From Icerya purchasi (lineage: Eukaryota > Arthropoda > Insecta > Hemiptera > Monophlebidae): a stretch of DNA of 64,000 nt. The notes beneath the pieces were generated by a model. It did not search any database and was not told where the DNA came from. It was given only the letters and a program-made list of their open reading frames with translations. This document shows positions 1 through 10,999 of the stretch, piece by piece. Position numbers and translations under genes: made by a program. Where the stretch lies: NCBI GenBank assembly GCA_039619475.1, contig CM077116.1:200283117-200347116 (forward strand), read 5' to 3'. Position 1 is the first letter of the stretch, and every line of letters starts with the position of its first letter.

Positions 1-484
1 ACACTGCATTTAAAATATAATTTGATAAAAATTTCAAAACAAAATATTAATTCTGGATCTGGTTATTTACTCAATTTTGACTTCTCTTTTTTAAATAGTG
101 TTTTTCGGTGACCGCTAGAACTTTGTATTGGTCTAAAATTATTGAAGGAAAAAGATTTGTTGGCTTAATAATTTATCTAATGCCTGATTTTAAAATTAAC
201 AAAATGATAATTTCTGAAAATTAAATTATGAATTTTGAGAGAAAGGTGTATTTATTGTTAAAAACATATATATATATATTCAAAAATAAGAATATTTTAC
301 ATCAAGTGCTTGTTTTTTATGCTTAGAATACGCTATGTAAATTTCACTTAGTTCGTCAAGTTGTTTTTTGAAGTATACTGGTCACCGCTTTTAAAAATAT
401 AGTTTTGGGAAAAATGCATTTTTCTCATTCAGTGAAGGTATAGAATTATAATTTATCAAATTACTTACATAGAGATATTTGTTT
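1..484. other. AT-rich sequence, nothing recognised
   Basis: No coding signal or repeat is recognised here. A good minus-strand splice-donor match (GTAAGT) ends at 463, just downstream of the small secreted-like frame. Confidence 0.5.
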
Positions 485-667
485 TTATGTCACCGTTTCC
501 CAAAATAACCAATGTCTCCGGTATACTCTTCTTTCCTGAATACTTTCTTCAGCGTGCTTGTTTAATAGTTTCATATGTTCCGCTTCAGGTTTTCCTACAT
601 TTCGGTGTGCAATAGGTTTACAACTTAGCCCTAGTACATTGGAAATAAATACTAAAAAGAAGTACAT
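485..667 (-). CDS. Possible small secreted protein or exon (unidentified)
   Basis: I do not recognise this 60-residue frame. It begins with a signal-peptide-like stretch (MYFFLVFISNVLGLSC), then a charged, helix-prone segment rich in Glu, Lys and His, and ends with a basic/aromatic tail (RRVYRRHWLFWETVT). The start has A at -3 (aacgATG). Residue use is richer than expected for random AT-rich DNA around it, which is why I keep it. A donor-like GTATAC sits inside the last third and a GTAAGT lies 16 bases beyond the stop, so the frame could be one exon of a longer secreted gene, or a chance frame. No neighbour helps assign a role. The TCTP exon 2 kb away is on the opposite strand. Confidence 0.28.
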   Translation of the reverse strand: MYFFLVFISNVLGLSCKPIAHRNVGKPEAEHMKLLNKHAEESIQERRVYRRHWLFWETVT

Positions 668-1233
668 CGTTCGTTAAATATTCAAGCGGCAATATAAGAT
701 TCAATTTCTACAGTAGTTAATCTATTACGGATAATTTTGAGGCTAATTTTCCAGACACGTTTATTGAAGGTTACATTGTTATTTTAACAATAAAGCGACA
801 TTTAGAAAGCTTCTAAAATCGTCTAGAAATAAATTATCTCCATGTGAGTAATTTGATAAATCATATTTGTACACATTAATTGAACGTAAAAAATACGTTT
901 TTCTCAAAACTACACTTCCAGAGAGGGCAATTACCGTTGCATTTCGAAAATCATTGGTTGGCTGTGAATGAAATTTATATGTTGAGCATAAAAAGCTAGT
1001 GCTTAAAGGATTATGTTCTTTATTAGTGCACTTGTTTGTATAATTTTTTCTCAAAATTCATAAATTTACTTCAGGGGAGTACCGTTTTCTGAATTTAAAA
1101 AGAAATAAAAGCTTCGATTAAACTAAATCAATCATTAAACTAACGAATTTTTCTTCCTTTAATGTTTTATTGAATAAACCACTAAGAATTTTAGACGGTC
1201 ACTGCAAAAAACTACTCGTATTTACAATTATTT
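668..1233. other. AT-rich sequence, nothing recognised
   Basis: A 91-codon minus-strand frame lies here (1054-779). It has no domain, no good composition and no repeat match, and I treat it as chance. Confidence 0.4.
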
Positions 1234-1412
1234 ATCATAAATAAATTACGGACACAACTGTGTTAGAAAAGAAATATATTTCCCTAATGTTTCGGACAGG
1301 TTATACTGACTATCATCGGAAGCGACTTTTGATGACGGTCAGTGTAAGCTGTCCGAAACGTTAAGCAGATATAATTTCTTTCTAACAGTTGTGTCCGTAA
1401 TTTATTTATGAT
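1234..1412. repeat. Foldback inverted repeat, about 85-bp arms (MITE-like)
   Basis: The left arm begins with TCATAAATAAATTACGGACA. The right arm ends with its reverse complement at about 1390-1412. Inside, TGTTTCGGACAG at about 1289 pairs with CTGTCCGAAACG at about 1350. The arms are imperfect but meet near 1325 with almost no loop. This is the form of a foldback element or MITE. No clear target-site duplication was found. It lies upstream of the TCTP terminal exon, inside its presumed intron. Confidence 0.75.
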
Positions 1413-2621
1413 GTTACTGTATTATGATTTAATAGTTTAACATTATAGTAAAACAGATTCTAATATTTCTTTTTCTCGGCACTCCACTCTTTGTTCATTA
1501 CTGGACATGACATTAAATTTCAATTTATTTAATACTCCAGTAAAAACTAAATCTGGTCAGTTGTTTACTTCCTGCTCTTAGAAGTAAAAGAATTCTAAGA
1601 TTATTATGATACAACTCGAAAACTATTGATTTAATTGATTTGAAATCTTCACGGAATATTTTTGAAATGTTATATTTTAAGAAAATGAAAGAGAAGTTCT
1701 TAAAAACTCGGCCAGTTTTAAATACTTGATTTTTTTTTTTTTTTTAATTCTCTTTTCTATTCCTTTGTAGTTTTCGTATGTGGGAATTGGCGTCTTTTTA
1801 CTTGGTCAGTAATCTTTCCGCCTACTTTTACGTTTCCATTCTTTATTATCGTACTTTTTCAACTTCCACTATTTTCTACTTGGACCTTTATTTTATAAGA
1901 AGTATTTCGCTCAAGGCATCTTTTTCATATTCGTCGCATATAACGTACACCTTTTCTTATAACAACTATGTCATCAATAAACTTCATCTGATGTATTTTC
2001 CTCGTATTTTTAAAAATTTATTTATCTTCTTTTTGTATTTCGATTATAAACAGATAGCGGTAAGGAACACAGCACGATTCACGCTAGTTTGTTTTATTTT
2101 TATTTGATATTTTTCTAATCATAGTAATTCCCTTATGTTACTATTCATTATGTGTAATATTTTCACAATTAAGTTTATTAGAGAAGAGAATAAAACAACA
2201 GATATTACAATTTTATTGATTTGGATTCATACTAGATAGGATTAATTTTCTAGAAAATTTACATTACTTTTAATATATTTTTATTTAATTGCGAATTAAT
2301 TTCAATACTATTATTCGTGGTACTAGAGTGTAATTAAGTTAAGACCGATTCATTTAATATGAATTTTAAATTAGATAAGATTCATCATTATTTAATGGGG
2401 GTATTCTATTAGAATGGAACAAGGTGTGAAAATTTTGGATAATATATTTTTTGTGTGGGTAAAATTAATATAATTTAATGTCTGTCTAAAAAGCTAATGC
2501 CTCGTAGTGTAGGTATCATGACTTTGTTTTGGTATAAGATATGAATAATTTTATAAGAGGTAAATTATTTATATTACCTTTTAATTGAAATCATCCGAAA
2601 AATTAATTTTTTTTTCAACAG
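1413..2621 (+). other. Presumed last intron of TCTP, no other exon seen
   Basis: The sequence is AT-rich and ends in a polypyrimidine tract followed by CAACAG at 2616-2621, a good splice acceptor. A 109-codon plus frame (1778-2107) is composed of Phe, Tyr, Ile and Ser only and looks like chance. No penultimate TCTP exon was found between 1 and 2600, so the intron should extend beyond the left edge. Confidence 0.55.
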
Positions 2622-2737
2622 GCGAGTCGATGGACACGGATGGTATGGTAGCTTTGGTAGAATACCGCGATATTGAAGGAGAAAGTATTCCTGTGCTAAT
2701 GTTCTTTAAACACGGTTTACTAGAAGAGAAATTCTAA
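2622..2737 (+). CDS. Tctp: Translationally controlled tumor protein (TCTP), terminal coding exon
   Basis: TCTP (fortilin) is a conserved cytosolic protein linked to growth control, calcium binding and protection from apoptosis. Only its C-terminal coding exon is here. After the acceptor CAACAG, a 38-codon frame reads E-S-M-D-T-D-G-M-V-A-L-V-E-Y-R-D and later P-V-L-M-F-F-K-H-G-L-L-E-E-K-F-stop. This matches the family C-terminus: GESM.DGMVAL..YR, a variable loop, then .FFK.GL..EK and one last residue. The exon starts with GC, so the preceding Gly codon of GESM is split after its first base (phase 1 intron). The loop and the V-L-M-F-F-K-H-G pattern resemble insect TCTP more than vertebrate TCTP. 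The stop falls where the family ends. Upstream exons, about 130 residues, must lie left of the window. The exon is too short for ordinary open-frame calling. A retrocopy is unlikely because an intact splice acceptor is present. Confidence 0.92.
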
Positions 2738-3120
2738 TCATCATTGTTTTCCGTGACAAAAATCTATTCCTGTTTTTGATGTAGGTATATAATTATTCTG
2801 TTCACATTTTATTTTACAGAAATAGGACAAAATTAATTTTTAAATAATTTTATAATTACATAAAGTATAAATATTAAATAATATTTGTTTACATGTTCGT
2901 AATTGTATTTATAGTTTTATAAATGAACAGGTTTATGAATATAAATTTTGTAAAACTTCGAAGTATTTTAGGGGGTTTTGCATTTCTATTGATTAAATAA
3001 GTTTGGATAAAAGTGAAAAAAGTAATTTTTATAAATTGTGTAAAAAGGGATAAAAAAAATGATTATGTTAAAAAAAAATAGAAGAATAAGAAATTAAAAG
3101 AATATGCAAAATAAATAATA
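2738..3120 (+). other. Probable TCTP 3' untranslated region
   Basis: The AT-rich sequence follows the TCTP stop codon directly. The first canonical AATAAA I see on this strand is at 3110-3115, which would give a 3' UTR of roughly 390 bases. The true cleavage site cannot be fixed from sequence alone. Confidence 0.4.
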
Positions 3121-4491
3121 ATCGTGCGATGATAAAAATAGTAGTAATAGGTGTACGGAAGAAGCTAAAAAAGAGTTTAATGCGATTAAAAATTCTTTCT
3201 TTTGTTTCCTTTAATAGAAACTTCCTTAAGAAAAACTGGTTTCTGAAAATTTAAAAATGTTATATACCATCTTGTTAGTTTATGCATATGTCGTTCGAGA
3301 AATTTTCCGACAGTAAATATTTGGAAATAATTTAAGAATAACTGAGTACTTAATACTTTTAATACTTAAATTAGAATTTATTTTAAAAAGCATTTTTTTT
3401 TGTTTTTTAAATGATATAATTTAAAAAAAACAAAACAATTATATTCCTTACATTTTGTAATAAATGTCTAACCAGAAGTTTGTATTATGTAAATAATATG
3501 TTTATTTTTATATAAATTTTGCAAATGTGACGGTAAGATTAAATAAAAATATTTTTCGATTTATTATTTATGTTGTAGATGAATGAAATGCATCCGTATT
3601 CCCTCACAAGCAAATTATCATTTGTGGATTAAATTTTCAGCGATAAATAAATCATTGTTTTGATCACCGTTTAGTTTTATTTGTTTTTTTTCCCTAAATT
3701 TTTATGTCAAATATTTTACTGATAAGAAATAATTATTGGAAGTAAATTTTAGTAAGTTGAGATATGAGCAATGTGCTTAATAGGAATCAATAACGAATAC
3801 TTATATAGTACAATAATTCAGATTTCAATTTGAACTTAAAAAATACTAATATTGTATTTTGGTTACCAACAGAAATAACGTTTATTTTTTCGCTTTCATG
3901 CTTTTGCATAGAGTGTGTACTTTTTCCATTGCTGGCATTATGTTTCGTACGTTAAATTTGTATTTTAACTTTTTTTTTTTTTTCTAGAAAAATAATAATA
4001 CCATTAATACAGTATTATAAATAAAGAGACTCGCGATTTACATCTGTATTTTTTTTTTTTTTTTGGTTAATATATCAGAATGATCAACAACTACCTTTGA
4101 TTCACATATATATTCTTTGTCCGTTTTATTTTTATGCGAATTAATGTTTCGTACATAAAGATAAATTCTGTCTCCTTTGTTTATTTATTTAATATTAATT
4201 CTACTACAGTTATGCTTAAAGTTTAAAGTGTGTAAAAAACAGTTGTATAATCATAGTCGCAACATTTTTTTTATAAATTAAAAAAATAATTTATCACCCC
4301 TTCATATGCTCACGCTTTCTTGCACAGTAGGGTTGGTGCCATAAAGATGAAGCACATTAAGGTTCTCTTTCCCTTGACGTTAGTTAATTTACGCGTTTAT
4401 TCTCTTTTTTAATGTCTTGTATTAGTAGTAGTAAAACTGGTCAGTTAACTGTATAAAATATTTTTTATTTTTAATAGTAAACATGGTGGCT
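3121..4491. other. AT-rich intergenic sequence
   Basis: Long T and A runs and simple AT-rich sequence. No coding or repeat structure was recognised. Confidence 0.5.
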
Positions 4492-4839
4492 ACCAAATCG
4501 GGAAATAGGGAATAAGCCGGAAATTTTGTCGTAAAACCGGGAAAAAAAAATAAAATAGCCAAAAACGGTATTTTTATTAAGAAAAAATCATTTCTAGCGA
4601 AAAATAAATGAATTTTTTAATATACTTCACACGCAAGAATAAATTACAAAGTTCTGTTTTATTCATGTAAAATATGCTGCGCCGGTCAAATATTATCAAT
4701 AGTAACAAAAAAAAATCATTCTTTTTTTCGTACAATTCTAGTAATTAGGAAATCGGGAGTATTTGAATCAATAAACCTGGAAAGGTTTGGACCAGGGAAA
4801 CCGGGGGAATTTAAAAACTATATTTGAGTGATCACCATG
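4492..4839. mobile_element. Short hAT-like non-autonomous element, 348 bp
   Basis: The left end reads CATGGTGGCTACCAAATCGG. The reverse complement of the right end reads CATGGTGATCACTCAAATAT, so the first dozen bases form imperfect terminal inverted repeats, with CGGGAAA and CCGGGAA type motifs just inside. The flanks (..agTAAA and tgTAAAc..) are only partly alike, so the target-site duplication is not secure. A lone end of the same family lies at about 29537. The hAT assignment rests on the CA-starting ends and is tentative. Confidence 0.55.
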
Positions 4840-5381
4840 TGTAAACTAAGAAATCGTTGTTTGTATGAATAATGATCAAGCTTTACTCAGTTTTATTCTA
4901 AACTTTCACATTGTACTAATATGGTTTACAAATAATTTAGAATACATCAGTGTATAATACGAAGTTACATTTGCATAACAATACACTATCTCTTTTATAC
5001 CGAAGTATTCTAGCGTTATTTAAAGTAAAACTAAATTCAAAATCCATAAGGCAGAAATAAAAGTATCTTCCTAGCCTTTTTTTAAAATTGATATAAACAT
5101 TTTGAAACTGCAAAGTAGTAAGTAATAAATACATTTCTTTACCAAACAAACATATACTTACATCTGTTTGTTTTTAATCCGCTTTTTACCCTGGTTAATA
5201 ACTTTTTCATAACCCTAAATGGAAGCGATCACTGGATTGACCGAAAATGCTGATTAAGAGATTATTTAAAACGGCGAGGCTCTCCTGTACATCTCTACTG
5301 GCACACCCCTGTTTACAATATAACAAAATTTTAGATTCTATGTTAGCTGTTATGCTCGGTGGAATTAAATTAGATGTTCTT
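4840..5381. other. AT-rich sequence, no gene
   Basis: Only weak frames on both strands. A GTAAGTAT donor-like match on the minus strand near 5163 has no supporting exon. Confidence 0.45.
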
Positions 5382-5712
5382 GTAGTGCCATACTCAGTTT
5401 CTGAGCGTCGGCGACTACCTATTCGAACATTCTAGCTGTACAGATGTAGGTAGTATACTAGGCAATTGTTATAACGCTAGTGTAGACGCAAGGCGATATT
5501 TGCAACTGATAGTAAATGTTTGATTTATCCATAGACAAATGCAGTCCCGTATGCGTCTGCTTACTACACATCAATTAGTGCGAATATGGTGGTATACGTG
5601 ACGGAATGCCATAGTCTTCCATGTGGTTATTAACGGTTAATTTAATTACATTTTGTAAGTCTGGCGTCGTCTGGGATCGAACTTAAGACTTTTGTAACGG
5701 AAAGGCTATTTT
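5382..5712 (-). mobile_element. tRNA-derived SINE, old copy
   Basis: Read on the minus strand, this copy matches the better-preserved SINE at 22086-21737. It has a B-box-like AGTTCGATCCC followed by GACGACG, then the central AATTAA...GTGGAAGACTATGGC block, then the TAGGTAGTCGCCGACGCTCAGA 3' part. The region that should hold the A box is shortened to TAGCCTTTT, so the promoter is probably dead. A plus-strand 62-codon frame here is only the reverse of the SINE. Confidence 0.8.
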
Positions 5713-7254
5713 AATTCATTATTTTTATTGGTTAGATTTTGAAGTTAATAAAATTGTCCTTTTTGTTTAAGACTCCACCAATTTTGCCTCTGCTCTATAA
5801 ACTCAAATTCATTGAAACATTCCTGTGCAAGAAAATATGTCATTACTCTATTAATTAACGATAGTCCCAAAATCAAATCTTTAGAGCGGATCATTAGGCC
5901 CAAGTAAAGTGAATCAACGTGATATTCTGTTAGCTTATTGTAAACAATCGTGATGGGAGAAAAACGTGCGTTACTTTTTATAAAATAAAATGTGTTTTTA
6001 TTAATTGTGTATGTTAAATATATAAGAGTTCATTTAGCTAATATTTCTATCGAAAGTGTTTTTTAAAGAAATTAAGGGAGTGACGGTGCAGTGATGCCAA
6101 ATAGAAAAAATTGTCTAATGAACTGTGAATGGTGTTTAAAATTTTATTTGAAAAAGAGGATTCGTGTTATTTGATATCGTTTAATAATTGCGATGCCTGC
6201 ATTTATTTATACATCAGTTTTTAGTTGTATTTAAAAGAGAAACTGTTCTAGTAAAAAGATACTGTTAAAGGAAGCTCCTCAGTACTGAGAATTATTTGTA
6301 GAAATCGTTGGAACCGCAGTTAAGTCAGGGGAAAGTCATTTTTAATATTACTAGCTCCTGTAAACAATATTTTTACAGGTTTCTAATTTATTTTTACATA
6401 TCAATTTTACACATTTCCGTTTAGTAGCGTTATAATTCTCTTTACAGTACCGGCAAGTGGAAAGTTATTATTTTTTAATATATCTAGGAATAGGATATTT
6501 TCTAACACAATGGGAAGATACTATGACAGGATCAAATAATTGGTATTTGTTACAATGCAGAGAAGGCTCGACATACTAGATAAAATTAGTTTATATTTGA
6601 AAATTTAATCTGAGAGAGTGGCATGTTTAAAGCAAATTTATACCGATCGAGTCAGAATTCTGATTCCTTCTTTTGTTTTGCATCTCTTTAACTGAAATCA
6701 CCGGCGAGCAGGTGAAGATTACTTCAGTAATATATTTTCGAAGAAGGAAAGATAGACATTAGAAATTATGCCATGTCTACAGAGACCGTCATTTGAAATG
6801 AGAACTTTTAAATTGTGTTCCTATAAAAGGTGTTTTACATGAGGAATTTGTTAGCAGTAAATATAAAAAGGCCACGATTAGTTGCTACCCAAAAATTTAT
6901 GGGAAAGAATTATACATTATATTGTACTAGACTATCCGCAGAAATGGTGTTTGCTCAACATTAGATGATTTTTTTTCTTAATTTTTAATTAGAATTTAAT
7001 TAAATTTTTTATTATGCGTTGTCTAGTTGATTTTTATTAAAGCATCGCGTATTGTGTTAATTGAATGTAACAAAATTAAACAAATTTTTTCATTCTCCAG
7101 ATTATAATTGATATGAAATTTAATTTAGACATTATTTCTTAACACAGAAATATATTGAAATCATTTTGGCGGGTTATAAAATCTTCAAATACTGAATGAA
7201 TTTATTTGACTGCTAACATTTTCCAAATATTTAGTAGAATAAAAAATTATTCCT
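5713..7254. other. Intergenic, nothing recognised
   Basis: The composition is a little less extreme than around it (for example at 6500-6800), but I found no domain, exon or repeat boundary. Confidence 0.45.
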
Positions 7255-7530
7255 TTAAAAAAAAAAAAACGGTGTCAAGTATGATGTTTCATGCGCTCAG
7301 TGATTTTTGAGGTCGTTTTAAATTCCATATATATTCTTGACGTTTTTTTTTATGCCGTCCAGGGTAATCGGTTAGCTTGAAGTTATAGATTGTTTTGAGA
7401 GATCATTTTGAGTGTATTTATGATCCAATTTTAAAGTTTATAAGTCAAAGTTATTGATTTTTATTTAATATTTTTGTCGTTTCTGAACCATCTTATTAGG
7501 ATTCCGTACATTATACGTGTACGGAATCCT
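7255..7530 (+). repeat. Interspersed repeat ending in a 33-bp palindrome
   Basis: This segment shares many blocks with 14160-14402 (+) and 15245-15500 (-). They include GTCGTTTTAAATTCCATAT, CCAGGGTAATC, ATCCAATTTTAAAGTTTAT and TTTGTCGTTTCTGAACCATC. Each copy ends in a near-perfect palindrome built on AGGATTCCGTACATTATACG, here 7498-7530. The family is unidentified. The palindrome at a shared boundary suggests a terminal or junction structure of a DNA element. Confidence 0.7.
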
Positions 7531-7709
7531 AAAAATCTAACACCTGATGCTGTAATAAGACTATTTTAACTTCTTTTAATAACAAAAGTAAAAAATATTT
7601 ATGCATAGACAATAAATGCGAATACTACATATAATCAAAACCGCAGATAATAATTCGCTAAATATGAATAGCAAAATAAAATATTGGAATCAAATTCAAT
7701 TTATATATG

Positions 7710-8391
7710 CAGGGCCGTATTTAGACCAAAATTTCGGGAGGCGTTACGAAAATATTTTTATAAATATATATATATATATATATTTATATATATGTATATA
7801 CAAGGACATCGTCAGCTGATGAGTCGGGTGGGTGGAGATAATAGAAAGAGGATATGAGTTATAGGAAAAATAAAATTTATAATTTGTAAAGGCTTAATAT
7901 TTTATTAAACAAGAATAAAATTTAATTAAAACATAATTTTCGTGTGTTTCTGACAAATTGTTCTACTACTTTATTATAAAAGTCAAATTGTCCATGATCA
8001 TGCGCCTATGAATACTCATCATGGCCAGTTGTTTAAGAAGTTCCAAAGCTCCAGGGGGGCAACAGCCCTCCTCTGCTCCCACCCCTGGCGATGCCCATGT
8101 ATACATATATGTGTGTGTGTGTGTATTATCATGAAATATATTTATTTATAAATAGTACACTAAAGCCTTGTAGTCAATTATTGTATATGCAATATTTGAA
8201 CACTACAAGAAGAACAATAGTCGTTTCTATAGAATTTATAAAAGTTCCAATTTTCTTTTCTTTTGTCAAAAATTGAAAAGAAATAAATTTATTCTGAATT
8301 TCGATCCATTTAATTCAAGCTGTTGTTATTATTTCGTAGACATTTCGAGGGGGGCTCTGAACCCTGAAAACCTCCCTCAGATAAGGCCCTG
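7710..8391. mobile_element. hAT-type non-autonomous element (682 bp with nested insert)
   Basis: The left end is CAGGGCCGTATTTAGACC. The reverse complement of the right end is CAGGGCCTTATCTGAGGG. These are typical CAGGG-type hAT terminal inverted repeats. The flanking 8-mers are TATATATG and CACGTATG, 5 of 8 identical with the differences all transitions, consistent with a decayed 8-bp target-site duplication. A second hAT MITE sits inside it at 7801-8099, so this element is the older of the two. No transposase remains. Confidence 0.75.
7801..8099 (-). mobile_element. hAT MITE of the GGGCGTCGTCAGC family, nested copy
   Basis: This 299-bp element is the reverse-oriented copy of the ones at 45756-46059 and 53450-53744. 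It shares AACTGGCCATGATGA, ACAATTTG.CAGAAAC and GCCTTTACAA blocks along its whole length. The ends are CAAGGACATCGTCAGC and, on the other strand, CATGGGCATCGCCAGG. It landed in TA-rich simple sequence inside an older hAT element, so the 8-bp duplication cannot be read cleanly here. It has no coding capacity. Confidence 0.85.
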
Positions 8392-8637
8392 CACGTATGT
8401 TACGTTTTAAATGACGGAAATTTATAAGTTTATAACTTTTTAAGTTTGTCGCTGTTTTTGTTTGCTTTTCGTTTGTACAAAAAGAAACGTATTAATAATT
8501 ACTGCCATTTATATTTTTTAACTTGTGCTTTATACCTATGTATCGATATACATTGATATTTTGGGATGATGGAACATCTTGAACAAAAGAGAGAACTAAT
8601 CCTTTTTCAATTATTAAATGTTAATAACACAGTATAA

Positions 8638-8852
8638 TATTGTACAGTAATTCATTTTAAACACCGATTTAAAACAATTATTTAATTTACCAAATACCCC
8701 GACGCGTTTCGAAGGCAAAGCTTCCCATGATTATGGGAGTTATTAATAACTCCCGTGATCATGAGAAGCTTTGCCTTCGAAACGCGTCGGGGTATTTGGT
8801 AAATTAAATAATTGTTTTAAATCGGTGTTTAAAATGAATTACTGTACAATAT
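8638..8852. repeat. Near-perfect inverted repeat, about 92-bp arms, flanked by a 17-bp direct repeat
   Basis: The arms 8638-8729 and 8760-8852 are almost exact reverse complements; the GACGCGTTTCGAAGGCAAAG block pairs with CTTTGCCTTCGAAACGCGTC. The loop is about 30 bases and itself has CTCCC/GGGAG symmetry. The sequence TAACACAGTATAATATT occurs identically at 8625-8641 and 8886-8902. The high arm identity means a young event or ongoing arm correction. A foldback transposon or a replication template switch are both possible. Confidence 0.9.
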
Positions 8853-8902
8853 AAAAGAAACAATGAGTGAAATAAACTGATATAGTAACACAGTATAATA
8901 TT

Positions 8903-10079
8903 CTCGTAATAATTCACCATAAAAACGTGGATATTTAGAATCATCAATCGCACTGGACCTAATACTAAATTTTTGTCCTGTTTCATCAGATTATCCGCTT
9001 TACATTAATCTCGTCGTAACGACGGTTTAAATTTTTTTCTCGAAATACAGTTTTTGCACATTATAAAATACGGATCGCTACTTTACTTCCCTCATTTACA
9101 TCAAAGCGCAGGACGGCATCATCAAACAGTAACTAAATGTAAACTAAATAAATGAGAATGCTAACTGTAAAATATGGTAAACTAAAGATAAAGACCAAGA
9201 AAAAAGAAAAAAAAAAACGCTTTTTATAATTACGCAATACTAGGTAGTGATAATAGTGCACCGGACGATAAATAATTGAGTAAGGACAACGCATGCATTA
9301 GCAGCCACAGAGTACAATATGTGGTTTACACATAATGGTCGTTGGCACCAAATAATAGACACTTATTATATGTAGATAATCTACCACGTTAAAAACAAGA
9401 ATTACGAAATACCTCACAACATCGCAACATAAAATACAAATGTGTCACTTGGATAATTGAAATGTACATATAGTATGAGCAGGACGTTAGTACGGAAAGT
9501 GAAATATGCAACGAAAATCATACAATAAAAAGCTGTTAACTATGTTTGGATTATCGAAATGAATGTTACAATAAAACTAAAACAAAAGACAGAAAAATGT
9601 TATAACGCAGTATACGCAGATAGGACTATTGTGGGTGTTTTGTAACTTTTGACTGTAATGGTAGAGTTAGTGCTCCCCTTACACGCGTGTGTAGAGGAAA
9701 AAATGGGTGAGCGAATGTCAAGAGTGCAAGATGTGGTTGGAAGCTGTAATCATTAAAAGTGAGGTTGAGTTTTAACAGAAACAATTTGAAATCATAACCT
9801 ATGAACAGATAATAGTGGTGTAGAATATAGATAATCGCTGAGACATAGGAGATAGGGGAAATATATTATAGTGACAATTACAGTAATAGGGACAAATTCT
9901 GATAAAAATTTTTATGTATTGTACGTTGTTTTAAGACTATTTACATACTAACGATTTCTGTTCTTGTGCTTATTCAGTAATAGCTAGTCTTTTTTAATTG
10001 CTGTATCATTTTGGTAAGCAGATTACTTGATCACTTCTTGCATGAGATTGTATAGGAAGGGTTCTGACTTGAAATGGAG
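8903..10079. other. Sequence downstream of the Gypsy relic, no gene
   Basis: If the Gypsy element kept its 3' end, an LTR should lie here. I compared it by eye with 13170-13500 and found no matching LTR pair. No coding exon was seen. Confidence 0.4.
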
Positions 10080-10149
10080 GGAATGGTGCCTCCGGTAAAC
10101 TCTTCGAGGATCTGTCTTCAGCCTGGCTTGTGTCTCCAATTGGTTTATC

Positions 10150-10848
10150 AAACTGAAACGCAGGTTTTAAATGATCTAATTGTGCAGCCCATTTATACCC
10201 AGAGTGAAGTATATACCCTTACGCTTGATCACTTTAAATGGACGCTTATATAGTTTTGTATTCTTAAAAAACGAGGGGTAGGCTGTAGATCCATGAGTCT
10301 TTGTAGCAATAGATTGTTGTCTTTAATGAATAGTGTGTTCTTTCAACTTTGCAACTTCTTTTTGGATTATAAGCCACCTATGAATATGATATGGCATACG
10401 GTTAACTGGGCAAATAGGTGTGATGTAAACTGCATTCCTCAGTCTGTAGTTAGAATGCAGGCTGATCCAAAACGCAAGGCCAACATTTCAACAAATATTT
10501 TTCGGACAGAAACTGTCTCCAACTAGCCTGTATGGTGATTGATCATGGCAATTGTATAAAATTGACATGAGATATTGGCAATGGGTTGACAATAGTAAAC
10601 GTGACCTGGACACAGCGATCTTGAAAATGAAGTAAGTGGAGTGGCTTTATGCAAGTAACTTTTGCTTGCTCACTTACTGCACGATTGCGCCCACTCGGGG
10701 ATGTCACGGACTCTCCGAGCCACATGAACTTCTGTGTGATTGCCTTTAATGTACGTTTCTCCCAGAGATGATTAAGTGAATGTATGGAATTAAAAAGTAG
10801 TTTGATGTATCGGCACGGGCACAAAATGGCGTTGGTTTGCATCCACAT
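10150..10848 (-). pseudogene. Gypsy integrase relic
   Basis: The N-terminal part shows the zinc-binding context F-N-S-I-H-S-L-N-H-L and the following T-Q-K-F-M-W-L-G, as in Gypsy integrases, then a segment corresponding to the start of the core (T-I-V-N-P-L-P). About 300 bases further on (around 10260-10190) the C-terminal module is visible: T-K-L-Y-K-R-P-F-K-V-I-K-R followed by I-Y-F-T-L-G-I-N-G. This is the GPY/F-like end typical of this group. Stops interrupt the core, so no active integrase is possible. Confidence 0.75.
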
Positions 10849-10999
10849 ATACTTTGGACGACATTGAAGCGCTAAGTCGAAAATGAATATTGGGTGATAT
10901 AAGTAATTGGGTCAGCTTCGCACCTTTTTTTTGCACGTTTATTCTGGAACCAGAAACGAGGGTGCATCAACAACGTTTGGTGCATAAAAGACAATCTCC

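Noticed and set aside
1778..2107. 109-codon plus frame upstream of the TCTP exon
   Set aside because: Composition is Phe/Tyr/Ile/Ser from T-rich DNA, it shows no TCTP sequence and lies in the presumed intron.
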